Assembly: GCA_025936915.1 (NCBI GenBank)
Contig: JAICSK010000007.1
Coordinates: forward strand, 1 to 35,256
Origin: Nocardioides sp.
GTDB taxonomy: Bacteria > Actinomycetota > Actinomycetes > Propionibacteriales > Nocardioidaceae
DNA length: 35,256 bases
Direction: 5' to 3'
Shown one piece after another: positions 11,900 to 19,793 of this stretch. Position 1 is the stretch's first letter. Every line of letters begins with the position of its first letter. Both the position numbers and the translations under genes were made by a program. The notes beneath the pieces are model-generated. The model was not told the origin of the DNA and searched no databases. It saw nothing but the letters and a program-made list of their open reading frames with translations.

Positions 11900-11966
11900 C
11901 CGTACCTCCTTCTCCGCCTCACGGGACGGATCGTTAAAGGATGTCGAGCGCTGCCGACCCTAGCAG
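11900..11966 (-). promoter_or_regulatory. carA leader: candidate -10 box and PyrR-binding loop over the ribosome-binding site
   Basis: Read on the minus strand, the element begins CTGCTAGGGT, whose TAGGGT (11957-11962) is a likely -10 box; it overlaps the TAG stop of the upstream hydrolase gene. About 30 nt later comes TCCGTCCCGTGAGGCGGA (11913-11930), which folds as TCCG-T-CC-[CGTGA]-GG-CGGA with a bulged T. The core TCCCGTGAGGC fits the PyrR-binding consensus UCCNGNGAGGC. AGGAGG (11905-11910) follows almost at once, then the GTG. The leader is too short for a terminator/antiterminator pair, so PyrR-UMP would block ribosome binding, as described for Mycobacterium smegmatis. A second copy, 62/67 identical, precedes pyrR. 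No good -35 was found. Confidence 0.8.
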
Positions 11967-12769
11967 CCGGCGTCTCGGATCCCGGAGACGAACCCGCTGA
12001 TCTCCGACAGTGTCAGCTCGTCGGCCTCGAGATGGGGCAGATGGGCGACACCGGGGAGGTGCACCACCCGGGCGTGCGGGATGGCGGAGGCCGCGCGCTC
12101 GACGTAGCCGTGGAGGTGCTGCAGGTCGAGCTCGCCGATCAGCAGCAGGGTGGGGACCTCGATCTCGCCGAGCCGGTCCCAGGCCTGGGCGTCGTCGCGC
12201 CGCTCCCCCGGGTCCTCGGCCTCGATGGCGATCCGGTTCATCTCGAGGAACAGCTCGCGCGGCTCCCCCTGCACCCGCTCGGGCGCCCGCGGACCGTCCA
12301 GCCAGACGACGGCGTCGATCCGGTTGATCTCCTCGACGTCCCCACGCTCCCACGCCTCGTCGGAGGCGTCGCTGAGCGCCTTCACCTCCGGCTCGTACTC
12401 CTCGGCCGGGCCGCCGGTGACCGCCGGCGCGATCAGGACCAGCCCACGCACCCGGTCCGGATGGTCGAGCGCCAGGTGCAGCGCGCCGCGCCCACCCATC
12501 GAGCACCCGATCACGATCGCGGAGCTGACGCCGTAGGCGTCCAGCACGGCCAGGGCGTCGTCGACCTGTGACCAGCCGTCCTCGGCGGTGTAGGTCGTGC
12601 TGCCGTAGCCACGCTGGTCGTAGGCCAGGCAGCGGTTGTCGGGCAGGCGCTCGATCACGTGCCGCCAGCTGCGCCGGTCGGTGACGCCGGCGTGGATGAG
12701 GAGAACGTCCGGTGATCCGCTCCCGTGTGACTCGGCGGCGAGGGTCGCGTTTCCTGAGGTGATCTGCAT
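11960..12769 (-). CDS. Alpha/beta-fold hydrolase
   Basis: A 269-residue single-domain alpha/beta hydrolase with no signal peptide, so cytoplasmic. The nucleophile elbow is GCSMGG (Ser at about 90), the oxyanion region is [13 protein letters not shown], and [10 protein letters not shown] is the usual strand-4 motif. The acid is probably Asp in [10 protein letters not shown] and the base His in GVAHLPHLE. The substrate cannot be read from sequence; pimeloyl-ester or 3-oxoadipate enol-lactonase-type relatives share these features. Its stop overlaps the -10 box of carA, and it is divergent from the winged-helix gene across an 87-nt gap. Upstream, TAAATG (12809-12814, complement) is a weak -10 candidate; there is no obvious ribosome-binding site. 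Confidence 0.88.
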   Translation of the reverse strand: MQITSGNATLAAESHGSGSPDVLLIHAGVTDRRSWRHVIERLPDNRCLAYDQRGYGSTTYTAEDGWSQVDDALAVLDAYGVSSAIVIGCSMGGRGALHLALDHPDRVRGLVLIAPAVTGGPAEEYEPEVKALSDASDEAWERGDVEEINRIDAVVWLDGPRAPERVQGEPRELFLEMNRIAIEAEDPGERRDDAQAWDRLGEIEVPTLLLIGELDLQHLHGYVERAASAIPHARVVHLPGVAHLPHLEADELTLSEISGFVSGIRDAGC

Positions 12770-12843
12770 CGGTCGACAGTGAAGCCGTGCGCATCGCCGG
12801 GCTCAATGCATTTACCGTCGAGGCATCGGTCGGCGGCACCCTC

Positions 12844-12849
12844 TAGCGT
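12844..12849 (+). promoter_or_regulatory. -10 box placing the winged-helix gene on a leaderless mRNA
   Basis: TAGCGT (a TANNNT box) lies 7 nt before the ATG at 12857, the spacing expected when transcription starts at the A of the start codon. No Shine-Dalgarno sequence is present and no -35 is evident. Confidence 0.45.
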
Positions 12850-12856
12850 CCTCGTC

Positions 12857-13930
12857 ATGCATCACCTGTCCCGGGATGAGGCGCGGCAGATCGTCATCCG
12901 AGCGACGATGCTCGACGCCGAGCGCCCGACCGACCTGCTGACGATGGTCGAGCACCTGACCGCGCTGCCCGTCGAGCCGACCCGGGCGATCGCCGCGAGC
13001 TACGACCTGGTCAGCTGGGCGCGCCTCGGCTCGTCGTACGAGCCGGAGGACCTCGACGACCTGCTCGCCGAGCGCGACCTCTACGAGGACGCCGACGGGA
13101 TCCGGCCCATGGCCGACCTCCGCCTGCACCTGGCCGAGATGGCGACCTGGCCGCCGTGGGACGGCACCCGCGACTGGCTGGAGGCCAACGAGCTGTTCCG
13201 CAACGAGGTGCTCGACATCCTCGACACCGACGGCCCGCTCCCCTCGCGCGACGTGCACGCGACCGCGCAGGTGCCGTGGCGGTCCTCGGGGTGGAACGTC
13301 GACCGCAACGTCCGGATGATGCTCGGTTGCCTGCTGGCTCGCGGCGAGGTGGCGGTCAACGGTCGCACCGGGACGCAGAAGAGGTACGACCTGGCCGAGC
13401 GGGTCTATCCCGAGGGTTTCGCGGCCGTGCCGCTCGAGGAGGCTCGCACCGAGCGCAACGCGCGACGGCTGCGCGCACTCGGCATCGCGCGGGCCAAGGG
13501 GACCGAGCTGCCGGGCGAGCCGGTCCACGTGGGCGACGCCGGCGAGCCGGCCGTGGTCGACGGGACGCCGGGCGAGTGGCGGGTGGACCCTGGTCAGCTG
13601 GGTCGGCCCTTCGCCGGGCGCACCGCGCTGCTGTCGCCGTTCGACCCGGTCTGCCGCGACCGGGTGCGGATGGCCGATCTGTTCGAGTTCGACTACGTGC
13701 TGGAGATGTACAAGCCGGCAGCCACACGGCGCTGGGGCTACTTCGCGCTGCCGATCCTGTACGGCGACCGGCTGGTCGGGAAGCTCGACGCCACCGCCGA
13801 CCGGAAGGCCGGGCGGTTCTTCGTCGATGCGGTGCACGAGGACGTGCCGTTCACCCGGGCGATGTCGACGGCCGTCGACGCCGAGATCACGGCGCTGAGC
13901 CAGTGGCTGGGGCTCACGCTCGAACGGTGA
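12857..13930 (+). CDS. Winged-helix DNA-binding protein of the YcaQ/AlkX (HTH_42) family, catalytic motif not conserved
   Basis: The 357-residue product follows the layout of the HTH_42 family: an N-terminal helical part (LSRDEARQIVIRATML, then WARLGSSYEPEDLDDLL), a middle winged-helix part with the characteristic LLARGEVAVNGRTGTQKRYDL and a C-terminal LLSPFDPVCRDR, YVLEMYKP, RRWGYFALPILYGDRLVGK and DRKAG. Some relatives are DNA glycosylases that unhook interstrand crosslinks, using a Q-x-Q or Q-x-D motif after helix 1. Here that stretch reads LTALPVEPTRA, so neither polar residue is present and glycosylase activity is doubtful. I start at ATG 12857, where the family's homology begins and a -10 box sits 7 nt upstream; the track ATG at 12779 lacks support. 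It may be a nucleic-acid-binding protein of other function. Confidence 0.85.
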   Translation: MHHLSRDEARQIVIRATMLDAERPTDLLTMVEHLTALPVEPTRAIAASYDLVSWARLGSSYEPEDLDDLLAERDLYEDADGIRPMADLRLHLAEMATWPPWDGTRDWLEANELFRNEVLDILDTDGPLPSRDVHATAQVPWRSSGWNVDRNVRMMLGCLLARGEVAVNGRTGTQKRYDLAERVYPEGFAAVPLEEARTERNARRLRALGIARAKGTELPGEPVHVGDAGEPAVVDGTPGEWRVDPGQLGRPFAGRTALLSPFDPVCRDRVRMADLFEFDYVLEMYKPAATRRWGYFALPILYGDRLVGKLDATADRKAGRFFVDAVHEDVPFTRAMSTAVDAEITALSQWLGLTLER

Positions 13931-14005
13931 GGTGGGGCGTCGTCGGGGCGTGGGGGTTCCGCAGGTCGGGGCCAGTAACCGGGGGCCGATCAGCCCGACG
14001 AGCCC

Positions 14006-14139
14006 TCACAGGGGGAGGCCGAGCTCGGCTCCGTCCCAGCGGCGCCGCAGCCACCGGTCGTGGGAGGCGGCCTCCCAGGCGTCGTGGGGGACGGCACGCT
14101 CGAGCGCTGCGGCGTACGCCGTGTGGGGCGGCGACCGGT
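14006..14139 (-). pseudogene. Possible C-terminal remnant of a lost gene
   Basis: Directly after the peptidase stop, and in a different frame, an open stretch of about 44 codons reads as ordinary protein (for example AAALERAVPHDAWEAASHDR, ending GAELGLPL and TGA) with strong G/C at third positions. No ATG, GTG or TTG start with a ribosome-binding site precedes it; the track ORF that includes it begins inside the peptidase gene. I cannot name the family. It may be a 3' relic, or chance in GC-rich DNA. The rest of the gap, 13931-14005, shows nothing. Confidence 0.3.
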
Positions 14140-15078
14140 TCAGAGCCCGCGCAGGAACTCGACCAAGCCGGCGAAGTAGGTGTCGGCGTCGTCGACCAGG
14201 GCGAGGTGGCTGCCGTCGGGCGAATGGTGGTAGCGGCCCTGCGGAAGCTGCTCGGCCATCCACCGCAGGTGGGCCGGGTCCATGGTGTCGTGCTCGGCCC
14301 CCATCACCAGGGTCGGGACGTCGACCCGCGCCAGATCGGCCGTGCGGTCCCAGTGCGCGAGCTTGCCGCTGGCGCCGAGCTCGCTCGGACCCTGCAGCGG
14401 CACGTAGATCGCGGGGTTGATGTGGTCGAACCCGCGCAGCACCGGGTCGGGCCAGTCCTCCTGGGGCAGCCGACAGACGTGGTGCACGTAGTGGTGCTCC
14501 ATCAGCAGCGCGTCGTACGACGGGTCGTCGGTCTCACCGGCGGCCTCGAGCCGCTTGATCTCGGCCAGCGCCTCCTGGTCCATCGCCGGCATCAGCACCT
14601 CCTCGGCATACCTGTTGTACGCCGGGATGCTGGCCATCATGTTCGAGATGACGAGTCCCTTGAGCTGCTGCTGGTGGGCCAGCGCGTACTCCAGGGCCAG
14701 GACGCCGCCCCACGACTGGCCGTAGAGCACGAAGTTCTCCGGCCCGAGGCCCAGCGCCAGGCGCACCTGCTCGACCTCGTCGACGAAGCGGTCGATCTCC
14801 CACAGCGACGGGTCGTCGGGCTGGTCGCTGAAGTGCGACCCGAGCTGGTCGTAGAAGTAGTACTCGACACCGGCGGCCGGCAGGTAGGAGTCGCAGGTCT
14901 CGAGGTACTCGTGCGTCGCCCCTGGCCCGCCGTGCAGCAGCAACACCTTGAGCCTCGGGTTGTTGCCCACCCGCTTGGTCCAGACCCGGAACTCACCGGA
15001 CGGAGTGGACACGGGGACCATCCGCACGCCGCCGGCGATGCGGTCGGGCCGGCCCGAGGAGTCGAGGTAGTCGCTCAC
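14140..15078 (-). CDS. Proline iminopeptidase-like hydrolase (peptidase family S33)
   Basis: A 312-residue alpha/beta hydrolase with the hallmark HGGPG oxyanion motif of proline iminopeptidases (LLHGGPGATHEYL), the nucleophile elbow GQSWGG (Ser at about 122), acid in GAEHDTMDP and base His in SPDGSHLALVDD. YDQLGSHFSDQPDD is also typical. There is no signal peptide, so it should be cytoplasmic and cleave N-terminal proline residues from peptides or a similar amide/ester. It starts with GTG (15076-15078) 12 nt after the LuxR-family regulator gene and must be co-transcribed with it. Pairing with a LAL regulator hints that it could process that regulator's ligand, but this is only inference. Confidence 0.92.
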   Translation of the reverse strand: MSDYLDSSGRPDRIAGGVRMVPVSTPSGEFRVWTKRVGNNPRLKVLLLHGGPGATHEYLETCDSYLPAAGVEYYFYDQLGSHFSDQPDDPSLWEIDRFVDEVEQVRLALGLGPENFVLYGQSWGGVLALEYALAHQQQLKGLVISNMMASIPAYNRYAEEVLMPAMDQEALAEIKRLEAAGETDDPSYDALLMEHHYVHHVCRLPQEDWPDPVLRGFDHINPAIYVPLQGPSELGASGKLAHWDRTADLARVDVPTLVMGAEHDTMDPAHLRWMAEQLPQGRYHHSPDGSHLALVDDADTYFAGLVEFLRGL

Positions 15079-15090
15079 CGGGCGAGCATG

Positions 15091-17865
15091 TCACGCACGC
15101 GGCGCTGCTGGGGCTCCCGACGACCGCATCGCGGGAGTGAGCAGCTCGGCCAGCTCGGCGCGTGAGCCGATCCCGAGCTTCGTGTAGACCTTGCGCAGGT
15201 GGTACTCGACGGTCTTGGGGCTCAGGAACAGGGCGGCGGCGGCCTCCCGGGTGGTGCGCCCCTCGACCAGCAGCATGCTGACCTGCAGCTCCTGCGGCGT
15301 CAGCGAGCCCCGTGGGTCCGCATCGCGGCGCTGCACCGACTCCCCCGTGGCGGCCAGCTCGACCGCGGCGCGCTCGGCCCAGCGCGCCGCGCCCAGGTCC
15401 TCGAACTCGTCGAGGGCCTCGCGCAGCTGCTCCCGCGCCAGCACGCGGTGAGAGGAACGACGCAGGCGCTCGCCGTAGGCGAGGCGCGTGCGCGCGGTCT
15501 CGAACCGGTCGAGGGTGACGCCATGCGCCTCGAGTGCGGCCTCGAACCGCGAAGGGGCGGCGTCTTCGTCGGCCAGCAGACCGTGCGCACGTTCGGACCG
15601 CGCGAGCGCCCAGGGCTGCCCCTTCTCCCGGGCGGAGCGCTCGTACGCCGTGGCGATCGCCCGCGCCTCGTCGGCCAGGCCGAGCCGCAGCAGCGCCTCG
15701 ACGAGCTCCGCGGCCGGCACCAGGTCGGCGTCCGCGAGCTCGTGCACCTCGAGCAGGCGGAGCAACCCCCGGAACGCCTCGACGGCCCGCGAGGGGTCGC
15801 CGAGAGACAGCTCCAGGTCTCCCAGGGCGTAGCGGGTCCACGCCTCGGCCATGTGCACCTGGTCGCTGGCGGGCGCTGCCAGCACGGCAGCCGCGTGCTC
15901 CCGGCACCGGTCCTCGTGGCCCTGCCGGGACTCCAGCCAGGCCAGGCCCGCCAGCGACATCACCCGGATGGTCGCCTGGCCGGTCTCCTCGGCGAGGCGG
16001 ACCGACTCGGCGTAGTTGGCCTCCGCCTCGACCCAGGCGGACGTGGTGGCCTGGTCTCGAGCGACGTGGAAGAGGACGGCGGGCAGCGGCCCGATCCCCA
16101 CCTTCCCCCGCACTTCGTCCACGACCTCGCGCACCCCCCGGCCGCCGGTCGTGTCGCGCAGGTACAGCGGCAGCTGCATCACCAGCGACAACCGGTCGGG
16201 GTCCTGGTAGAGCGCGGGGGTCGCCTCGACCAGGGGGACCGCTGCCCGCAGCTCCTCGACGCCCCCAGGCTGACCGGCGAGCACTCGGGCCACGCCCGAC
16301 GCGATCAGACCGAGCGCGCGGGCGCGAGGGTCGGAGACGCCCGGGGCCAGGGCGTTCAGACGGTGCGCGACGGCGCGGGCGACGGCCGCGTCCGCGAGGT
16401 AGAAGTTCGCGTTCACGGCATCGGCGAGGATCACCGTCTCCTCGTCGGGATCCCCGGCCAGGTCCGCAGCGGCGACCAGCATCTCCCGGGCGTCTCGCAC
16501 CCGCCCGGTCCGGAGCGCGATGGCGCCGCGCACGGCGAGCTCGCGCATCCGCCCGGTCCGACCGGGCTGCTCGCGGGCGTGGGAGTCGAGCACGGCGAGC
16601 GCGCGCTCGGTCAGCCCGGCCGACCACGCCGTCTCGGCGGCGTCCAGCAGGAGCTCGGCCCGGCGTTCGCGGTCCGGACACAGCCGGGCGGACCGCTCGA
16701 ACGCGCCCGAGGCGACGGAGTACGCCGACCGGTCCCGCGCTCGTTCGGCGGCCTGGGCCATCAGCCCGGAGACCTCGGCGTCCGGTTGCCACACCGACCC
16801 GGCCAGGTGCCACGCGCGCCGGTCCGGGTCGCCCTCGGGCAGCGCCTCCGCCACGGCCCGGTGGGCCTCACGCCGCTCCCGAGCCGCAGCGCGAGAGTAG
16901 ATCGCGGCCCGGACCAAGGGGTGCCGGAAGGTGATCCGGTCAGCCTCGATGCTGATCAGACCGTCGTCCTCCGCCTCGGCAAGACTCTCGGCATCGAGGC
17001 CCAGGTGTGCGCTCGCACGCGTGGTCACCAGGAGGTCGCCCGCGCACATCGCAGCCACCAGGAGGACCCCACGGCAGGTCTCGTCCAGACGGTCGAGCCG
17101 CCGGGCGAACGCCGCCGTCACCGCGTCCGGCACCCGCACCGGCAGGTCCGAGGGCTCGATCGCGAGGGCGTCGAGTGCGTCGAGGTCGTCGCCGGCCAGC
17201 TCGACCAGAGCCAGGGGGTTGCCGGCCGCGAGGGCGAGGAGCGGCTCGACGCGGCCGGGGTCGAGCGGCACGCCCGCGGTCCTGGTGACCAGCGCCGCCG
17301 CGGCGTTGTCGTCCAACCCCGCCAGGTGCGCCACGGGAAGACCGGACACCAGCACGTCCGCCTCCCCGGTCCGCACCGCGGCCAGCACCGCGATCGGGTC
17401 GGCGGCCACCCGTCTCGCCGCGAAGACGATCGCCTCCGCCGACGGCAGGTCGAGCAGATGCAGGTCATCGACCACCACAGCGACCGGGCCCTCCTCGGCG
17501 AACCGGGACCACAGGCTCAGCACGGCGGCGCCGATCAGGAAGCGGTCACCGCTCACACTCCGCGCGGCGGAAAGGGCCAGCGCAGCCGACAGCGCCTCCG
17601 CCTGCGGCGGTGACAGGCCGTCCATGCTGTCCAGGGCGGGGCGCAACAGCTGGAGCAGGCCGGCGAACGGGATGTGCCGCTCGGCCTCGAGGCCGGTCGC
17701 GCGGAGCACCCGCAGGTCGCCGAGCGAGGCGACCACGTCCTCGAGCAGCGCCGTCTTCCCGACGCCCGGCTCACCCATGAGCACCAGGGTGCCGCCGACC
17801 CCGAGTCTCGCCGTTGCGACCAGACGGCCGACAGCCTCGCGCTCTGAGTCCCTCCCCAGCAGCAC
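15091..17865 (-). CDS. LAL-type LuxR-family transcriptional regulator with ATPase domain
   Basis: A 924-residue regulator of the large ATP-binding LuxR (LAL/MalT-like) class. The N-terminus has Walker A GEPGVGKT (about 32-39) and Walker B VAVVVDDLHLLDL; the long middle is helical and repeat-like, as in TPR-type sensor regions; the C-terminus carries a LuxR helix-turn-helix (SLTPQELQVSMLLVEG, REAAAALFLSPKTVEYHLRK, YTKLGIGSRAELAELL). It probably senses a small molecule or metabolic state and activates the divergent OsmC-FMO-SnoaL-P450-GT-hydrolase operon 157 nt away. The start is GTG at 17863-17865; an in-frame TAG four codons upstream rules out a longer protein. A TAGACT box 6 nt before the GTG suggests a leaderless mRNA. 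The peptidase gene follows after 12 nt. Confidence 0.95.
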   Translation of the reverse strand: MLLGRDSEREAVGRLVATARLGVGGTLVLMGEPGVGKTALLEDVVASLGDLRVLRATGLEAERHIPFAGLLQLLRPALDSMDGLSPPQAEALSAALALSAARSVSGDRFLIGAAVLSLWSRFAEEGPVAVVVDDLHLLDLPSAEAIVFAARRVAADPIAVLAAVRTGEADVLVSGLPVAHLAGLDDNAAAALVTRTAGVPLDPGRVEPLLALAAGNPLALVELAGDDLDALDALAIEPSDLPVRVPDAVTAAFARRLDRLDETCRGVLLVAAMCAGDLLVTTRASAHLGLDAESLAEAEDDGLISIEADRITFRHPLVRAAIYSRAAARERREAHRAVAEALPEGDPDRRAWHLAGSVWQPDAEVSGLMAQAAERARDRSAYSVASGAFERSARLCPDRERRAELLLDAAETAWSAGLTERALAVLDSHAREQPGRTGRMRELAVRGAIALRTGRVRDAREMLVAAADLAGDPDEETVILADAVNANFYLADAAVARAVAHRLNALAPGVSDPRARALGLIASGVARVLAGQPGGVEELRAAVPLVEATPALYQDPDRLSLVMQLPLYLRDTTGGRGVREVVDEVRGKVGIGPLPAVLFHVARDQATTSAWVEAEANYAESVRLAEETGQATIRVMSLAGLAWLESRQGHEDRCREHAAAVLAAPASDQVHMAEAWTRYALGDLELSLGDPSRAVEAFRGLLRLLEVHELADADLVPAAELVEALLRLGLADEARAIATAYERSAREKGQPWALARSERAHGLLADEDAAPSRFEAALEAHGVTLDRFETARTRLAYGERLRRSSHRVLAREQLREALDEFEDLGAARWAERAAVELAATGESVQRRDADPRGSLTPQELQVSMLLVEGRTTREAAAALFLSPKTVEYHLRKVYTKLGIGSRAELAELLTPAMRSSGAPAAPRA

Positions 17866-17871
17866 CCGAGG

Positions 17872-17896
17872 AGTCTAGGCCCGGCCGGAGCCGGCC
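17872..17896 (-). promoter_or_regulatory. Leaderless promoter of the LuxR gene with an overlapping dyad
   Basis: On the minus strand TAGACT (17872-17877) ends 6 nt before the GTG start. Just upstream, in the region between -10 and -35, an inverted repeat GGCCGG-AG-CCGGCC (17883-17896) could be an operator for self-control. GC-rich dyads are common in such DNA. On the other side of the 157-nt intergenic region, CTAGGGGGGTCTCCGG (17920-17935) is a second possible regulator site, and GGAG lies 6 nt before the osmC-like ATG. No clear promoter for the plus-strand operon was found. Confidence 0.4.
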
Positions 17897-18022
17897 CCAG
17901 GTCGGGCCGCGCGGCAGAACTAGGGGGGTCTCCGGATGCGGTGCCGCCGCAGCCGCGGCCACGGTGGTGTTCACACACATGCCGGCCGCGGGCCCACCCG
18001 ATCGGCTGAGAACGGAGTCAGC

Positions 18023-18580
18023 ATGACCATCACCGCACCCATCGACAACGGCGTCAACGTCGAGGCTCTGCTCGGAGCGCGAGCCGCGCTGGCGGAGACG
18101 CCGGAGATCGCCCAGTTCACCTGGCGCTCCTCGGTCTCGTGGATCAACGGCACGCACAGCCGCTCCGAGGTCGAGAGCTTCTACGGCTTCTCCGACGAGC
18201 AGGTCCACCACCAGTCGTTCACCATCGACGCCGACCACCCGCTGCAGTTCGCGGCGCAGGACATCGGCCCGACGCCGGTCGAGTACGTCCTGGTCGGGCT
18301 CGGTGCCTGCCTCACCGCCGGTGTGGCCGCCGTCGCCCAGCAGCGCGAGATCCAGCTGCGCTCGGTCAGGGCGACCCTGTCGGCCGACATGGACATCCAC
18401 GGCATCCTCGGCGCCGACCCGGATGTCCGCAACGGCTTCAGCGGCGTCAAGGTCGACTACGAGATCGACGCCGACGCCTCCGCCGAGGACATCGAGGCTC
18501 TGGTGGCGCAGTCGCAGAAGCGGTCGGCCGTCTTCGACATCGTGGCCAACCCGACCGACGTCACCGTGACCGTGGTCTGA
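18023..18580 (+). CDS. OsmC-family protein with a single cysteine
   Basis: A 185-residue OsmC/Ohr-fold protein. The core matches the family: a beta-rich N-terminal half, IGPTPVEYVLVGLGACLTAG with the conserved first Cys at about 96, and the C-terminal SAVFDIVANPTDVTV strand. Canonical OsmC and Ohr peroxidases use two cysteines; here the second is absent (the site reads KRSAVFD), and Cys96 is the only Cys in the protein. It therefore may not be a classical two-Cys thiol peroxidase; many OsmC-like proteins of this type remain uncharacterised. ATG 18023 is preceded by GGAG with 6 nt spacing; the track's longer ORF starts in intergenic DNA. First gene of a six-gene operon, 10 nt before the FAD enzyme. 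Confidence 0.9.
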   Translation: MTITAPIDNGVNVEALLGARAALAETPEIAQFTWRSSVSWINGTHSRSEVESFYGFSDEQVHHQSFTIDADHPLQFAAQDIGPTPVEYVLVGLGACLTAGVAAVAQQREIQLRSVRATLSADMDIHGILGADPDVRNGFSGVKVDYEIDADASAEDIEALVAQSQKRSAVFDIVANPTDVTVTVV

Positions 18581-18590
18581 GGGTGCGCTG

Positions 18591-19793
18591 ATGCCGACCG
18601 TCACCGCGGTCGTGGTCGGAGCCGGGCACTGCGGACTCGCCATGAGCCGCCACCTCACCTCGCGCTCGATCGACCACGTGGTCCTCGAGCGCGGGGAGGT
18701 GGCGCAGTCCTGGCGCACCCAGCGGTGGGACTCGCTCCGGCTCCTCACCCCGAACTGGATGACCCGGTTGCCCGGGTGGGAGTACGGCGGTGACGATCCC
18801 GACGGCTTCCTGTCCGCCGGAGAGGTGGCCGACCTCGTGGCGGGATACGCCGAGGCGTCGGCCGCCCCGGTGGTCACGGGAGCCACCGTCACGGCCGTCC
18901 GTCCGGGTCCCGGTGGGTTCGAGGTCGACACCGACCAGGGCCGGTGGACGGCGCGCACCGTCGTCCTTGCCGCCGGCGCCACCCGGGCCTTCGTCCCCGC
19001 CGTCGCGCGGCGACTGCCCGGCCTGGCGTCCATGACCGCGCTGCAGTACCGGCATCCCGAGCAGCTCCCCGAGGGCGGAGTCCTCGTCGTGGGCGGCTCC
19101 GCCAGCGGCGTACAGATCGCCGACGAGCTGCAACGCTCGGGCCGGCAGGTCACGCTGTCGGTGGGCGAGCACGTGCGCGTTCCCCGGACCTACCGGGGAC
19201 GCGACATCCTCTGGTGGCTGGACCACCTCGGGATCCTCGACGAGCGTTGGGACGAGGTGGACGACGTCGTCCGAGCGCGTCATCTGCCCTCGCTGCAGCT
19301 CGTCGGTGCTGCACACACGCTCGACCTGAACACGCTCCAAGCCAGGGGCGTCCGCGTCGTGGGTCGCTTCGCCGGGATCCGCGACGGCGTGGCCCAGCTC
19401 TCGGGCGCCCTCACCAACGTCTGCGTGCTCGCCGACCTCAAGCTCGGGCGGCTGCTCTCCACCATCGACGAGTACGCCGGCGGCCGCGGCGACCGCCCCG
19501 AGCCCACGAGACTCCGGGAGCGCCCTCCCCTCGGGCTCCCGCTGCACACCGGCGAGCTCCGCTCGATCGTGTGGGCCACCGGCATCGGGCCGGACTTCTC
19601 CTGGGTCGACGTCCCCGTCTTCGACCACCGGGGCCGGTTGCTCCACGAGGGCGGCGTGACCCGGTGGCCCGGTCTCTACGTCCTCGGGCTGCCGATGCTG
19701 AGGCGCCGCCGCTCGACGTACCTCGACGGCGCCCGACTCGACGTGGCCGACCTGGCCGCGCACCTCACCGACTCCCTGCAGGAGGCATCGTGA
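18591..19793 (+). CDS. FAD-dependent monooxygenase / CzcO-like flavoprotein
   Basis: A 400-residue two-dinucleotide-binding flavoprotein. FAD binds at VVVGAGHCGLAMSRHL near the N-terminus and NADP(H) at LVVGGSASGVQIADEL around residue 165. The segment WRTQRWDSLRLLTPNW is typical of CzcO/FMO-type oxygenases and IVWATGIGPDFSW of their C-terminal FAD contact. The Baeyer-Villiger fingerprint FxGxxxHxxxW is not seen; the corresponding place reads LQYRHPEQLPEG, so an N- or C-hydroxylase or related oxidase is more likely. The substrate is unknown. ATG 18591 has GAGGG about 7 nt upstream. Its stop overlaps the GTG of the SnoaL-like gene by 4 nt, so both are translated together with the P450. Confidence 0.9.
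   Translation: MPTVTAVVVGAGHCGLAMSRHLTSRSIDHVVLERGEVAQSWRTQRWDSLRLLTPNWMTRLPGWEYGGDDPDGFLSAGEVADLVAGYAEASAAPVVTGATVTAVRPGPGGFEVDTDQGRWTARTVVLAAGATRAFVPAVARRLPGLASMTALQYRHPEQLPEGGVLVVGGSASGVQIADELQRSGRQVTLSVGEHVRVPRTYRGRDILWWLDHLGILDERWDEVDDVVRARHLPSLQLVGAAHTLDLNTLQARGVRVVGRFAGIRDGVAQLSGALTNVCVLADLKLGRLLSTIDEYAGGRGDRPEPTRLRERPPLGLPLHTGELRSIVWATGIGPDFSWVDVPVFDHRGRLLHEGGVTRWPGLYVLGLPMLRRRRSTYLDGARLDVADLAAHLTDSLQEAS

Noticed and set aside
11900-11966. Transcription attenuator (terminator/antiterminator) in the pyr leaders
   Set aside because: About 50 nt of leader leaves no room for a second hairpin with a U-tract; the PyrR loop sits against AGGAGG, which fits translational control.
18591-19793. 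Baeyer-Villiger monooxygenase
   Set aside because: The FxGxxxHxxxW fingerprint between the two Rossmann motifs is absent.
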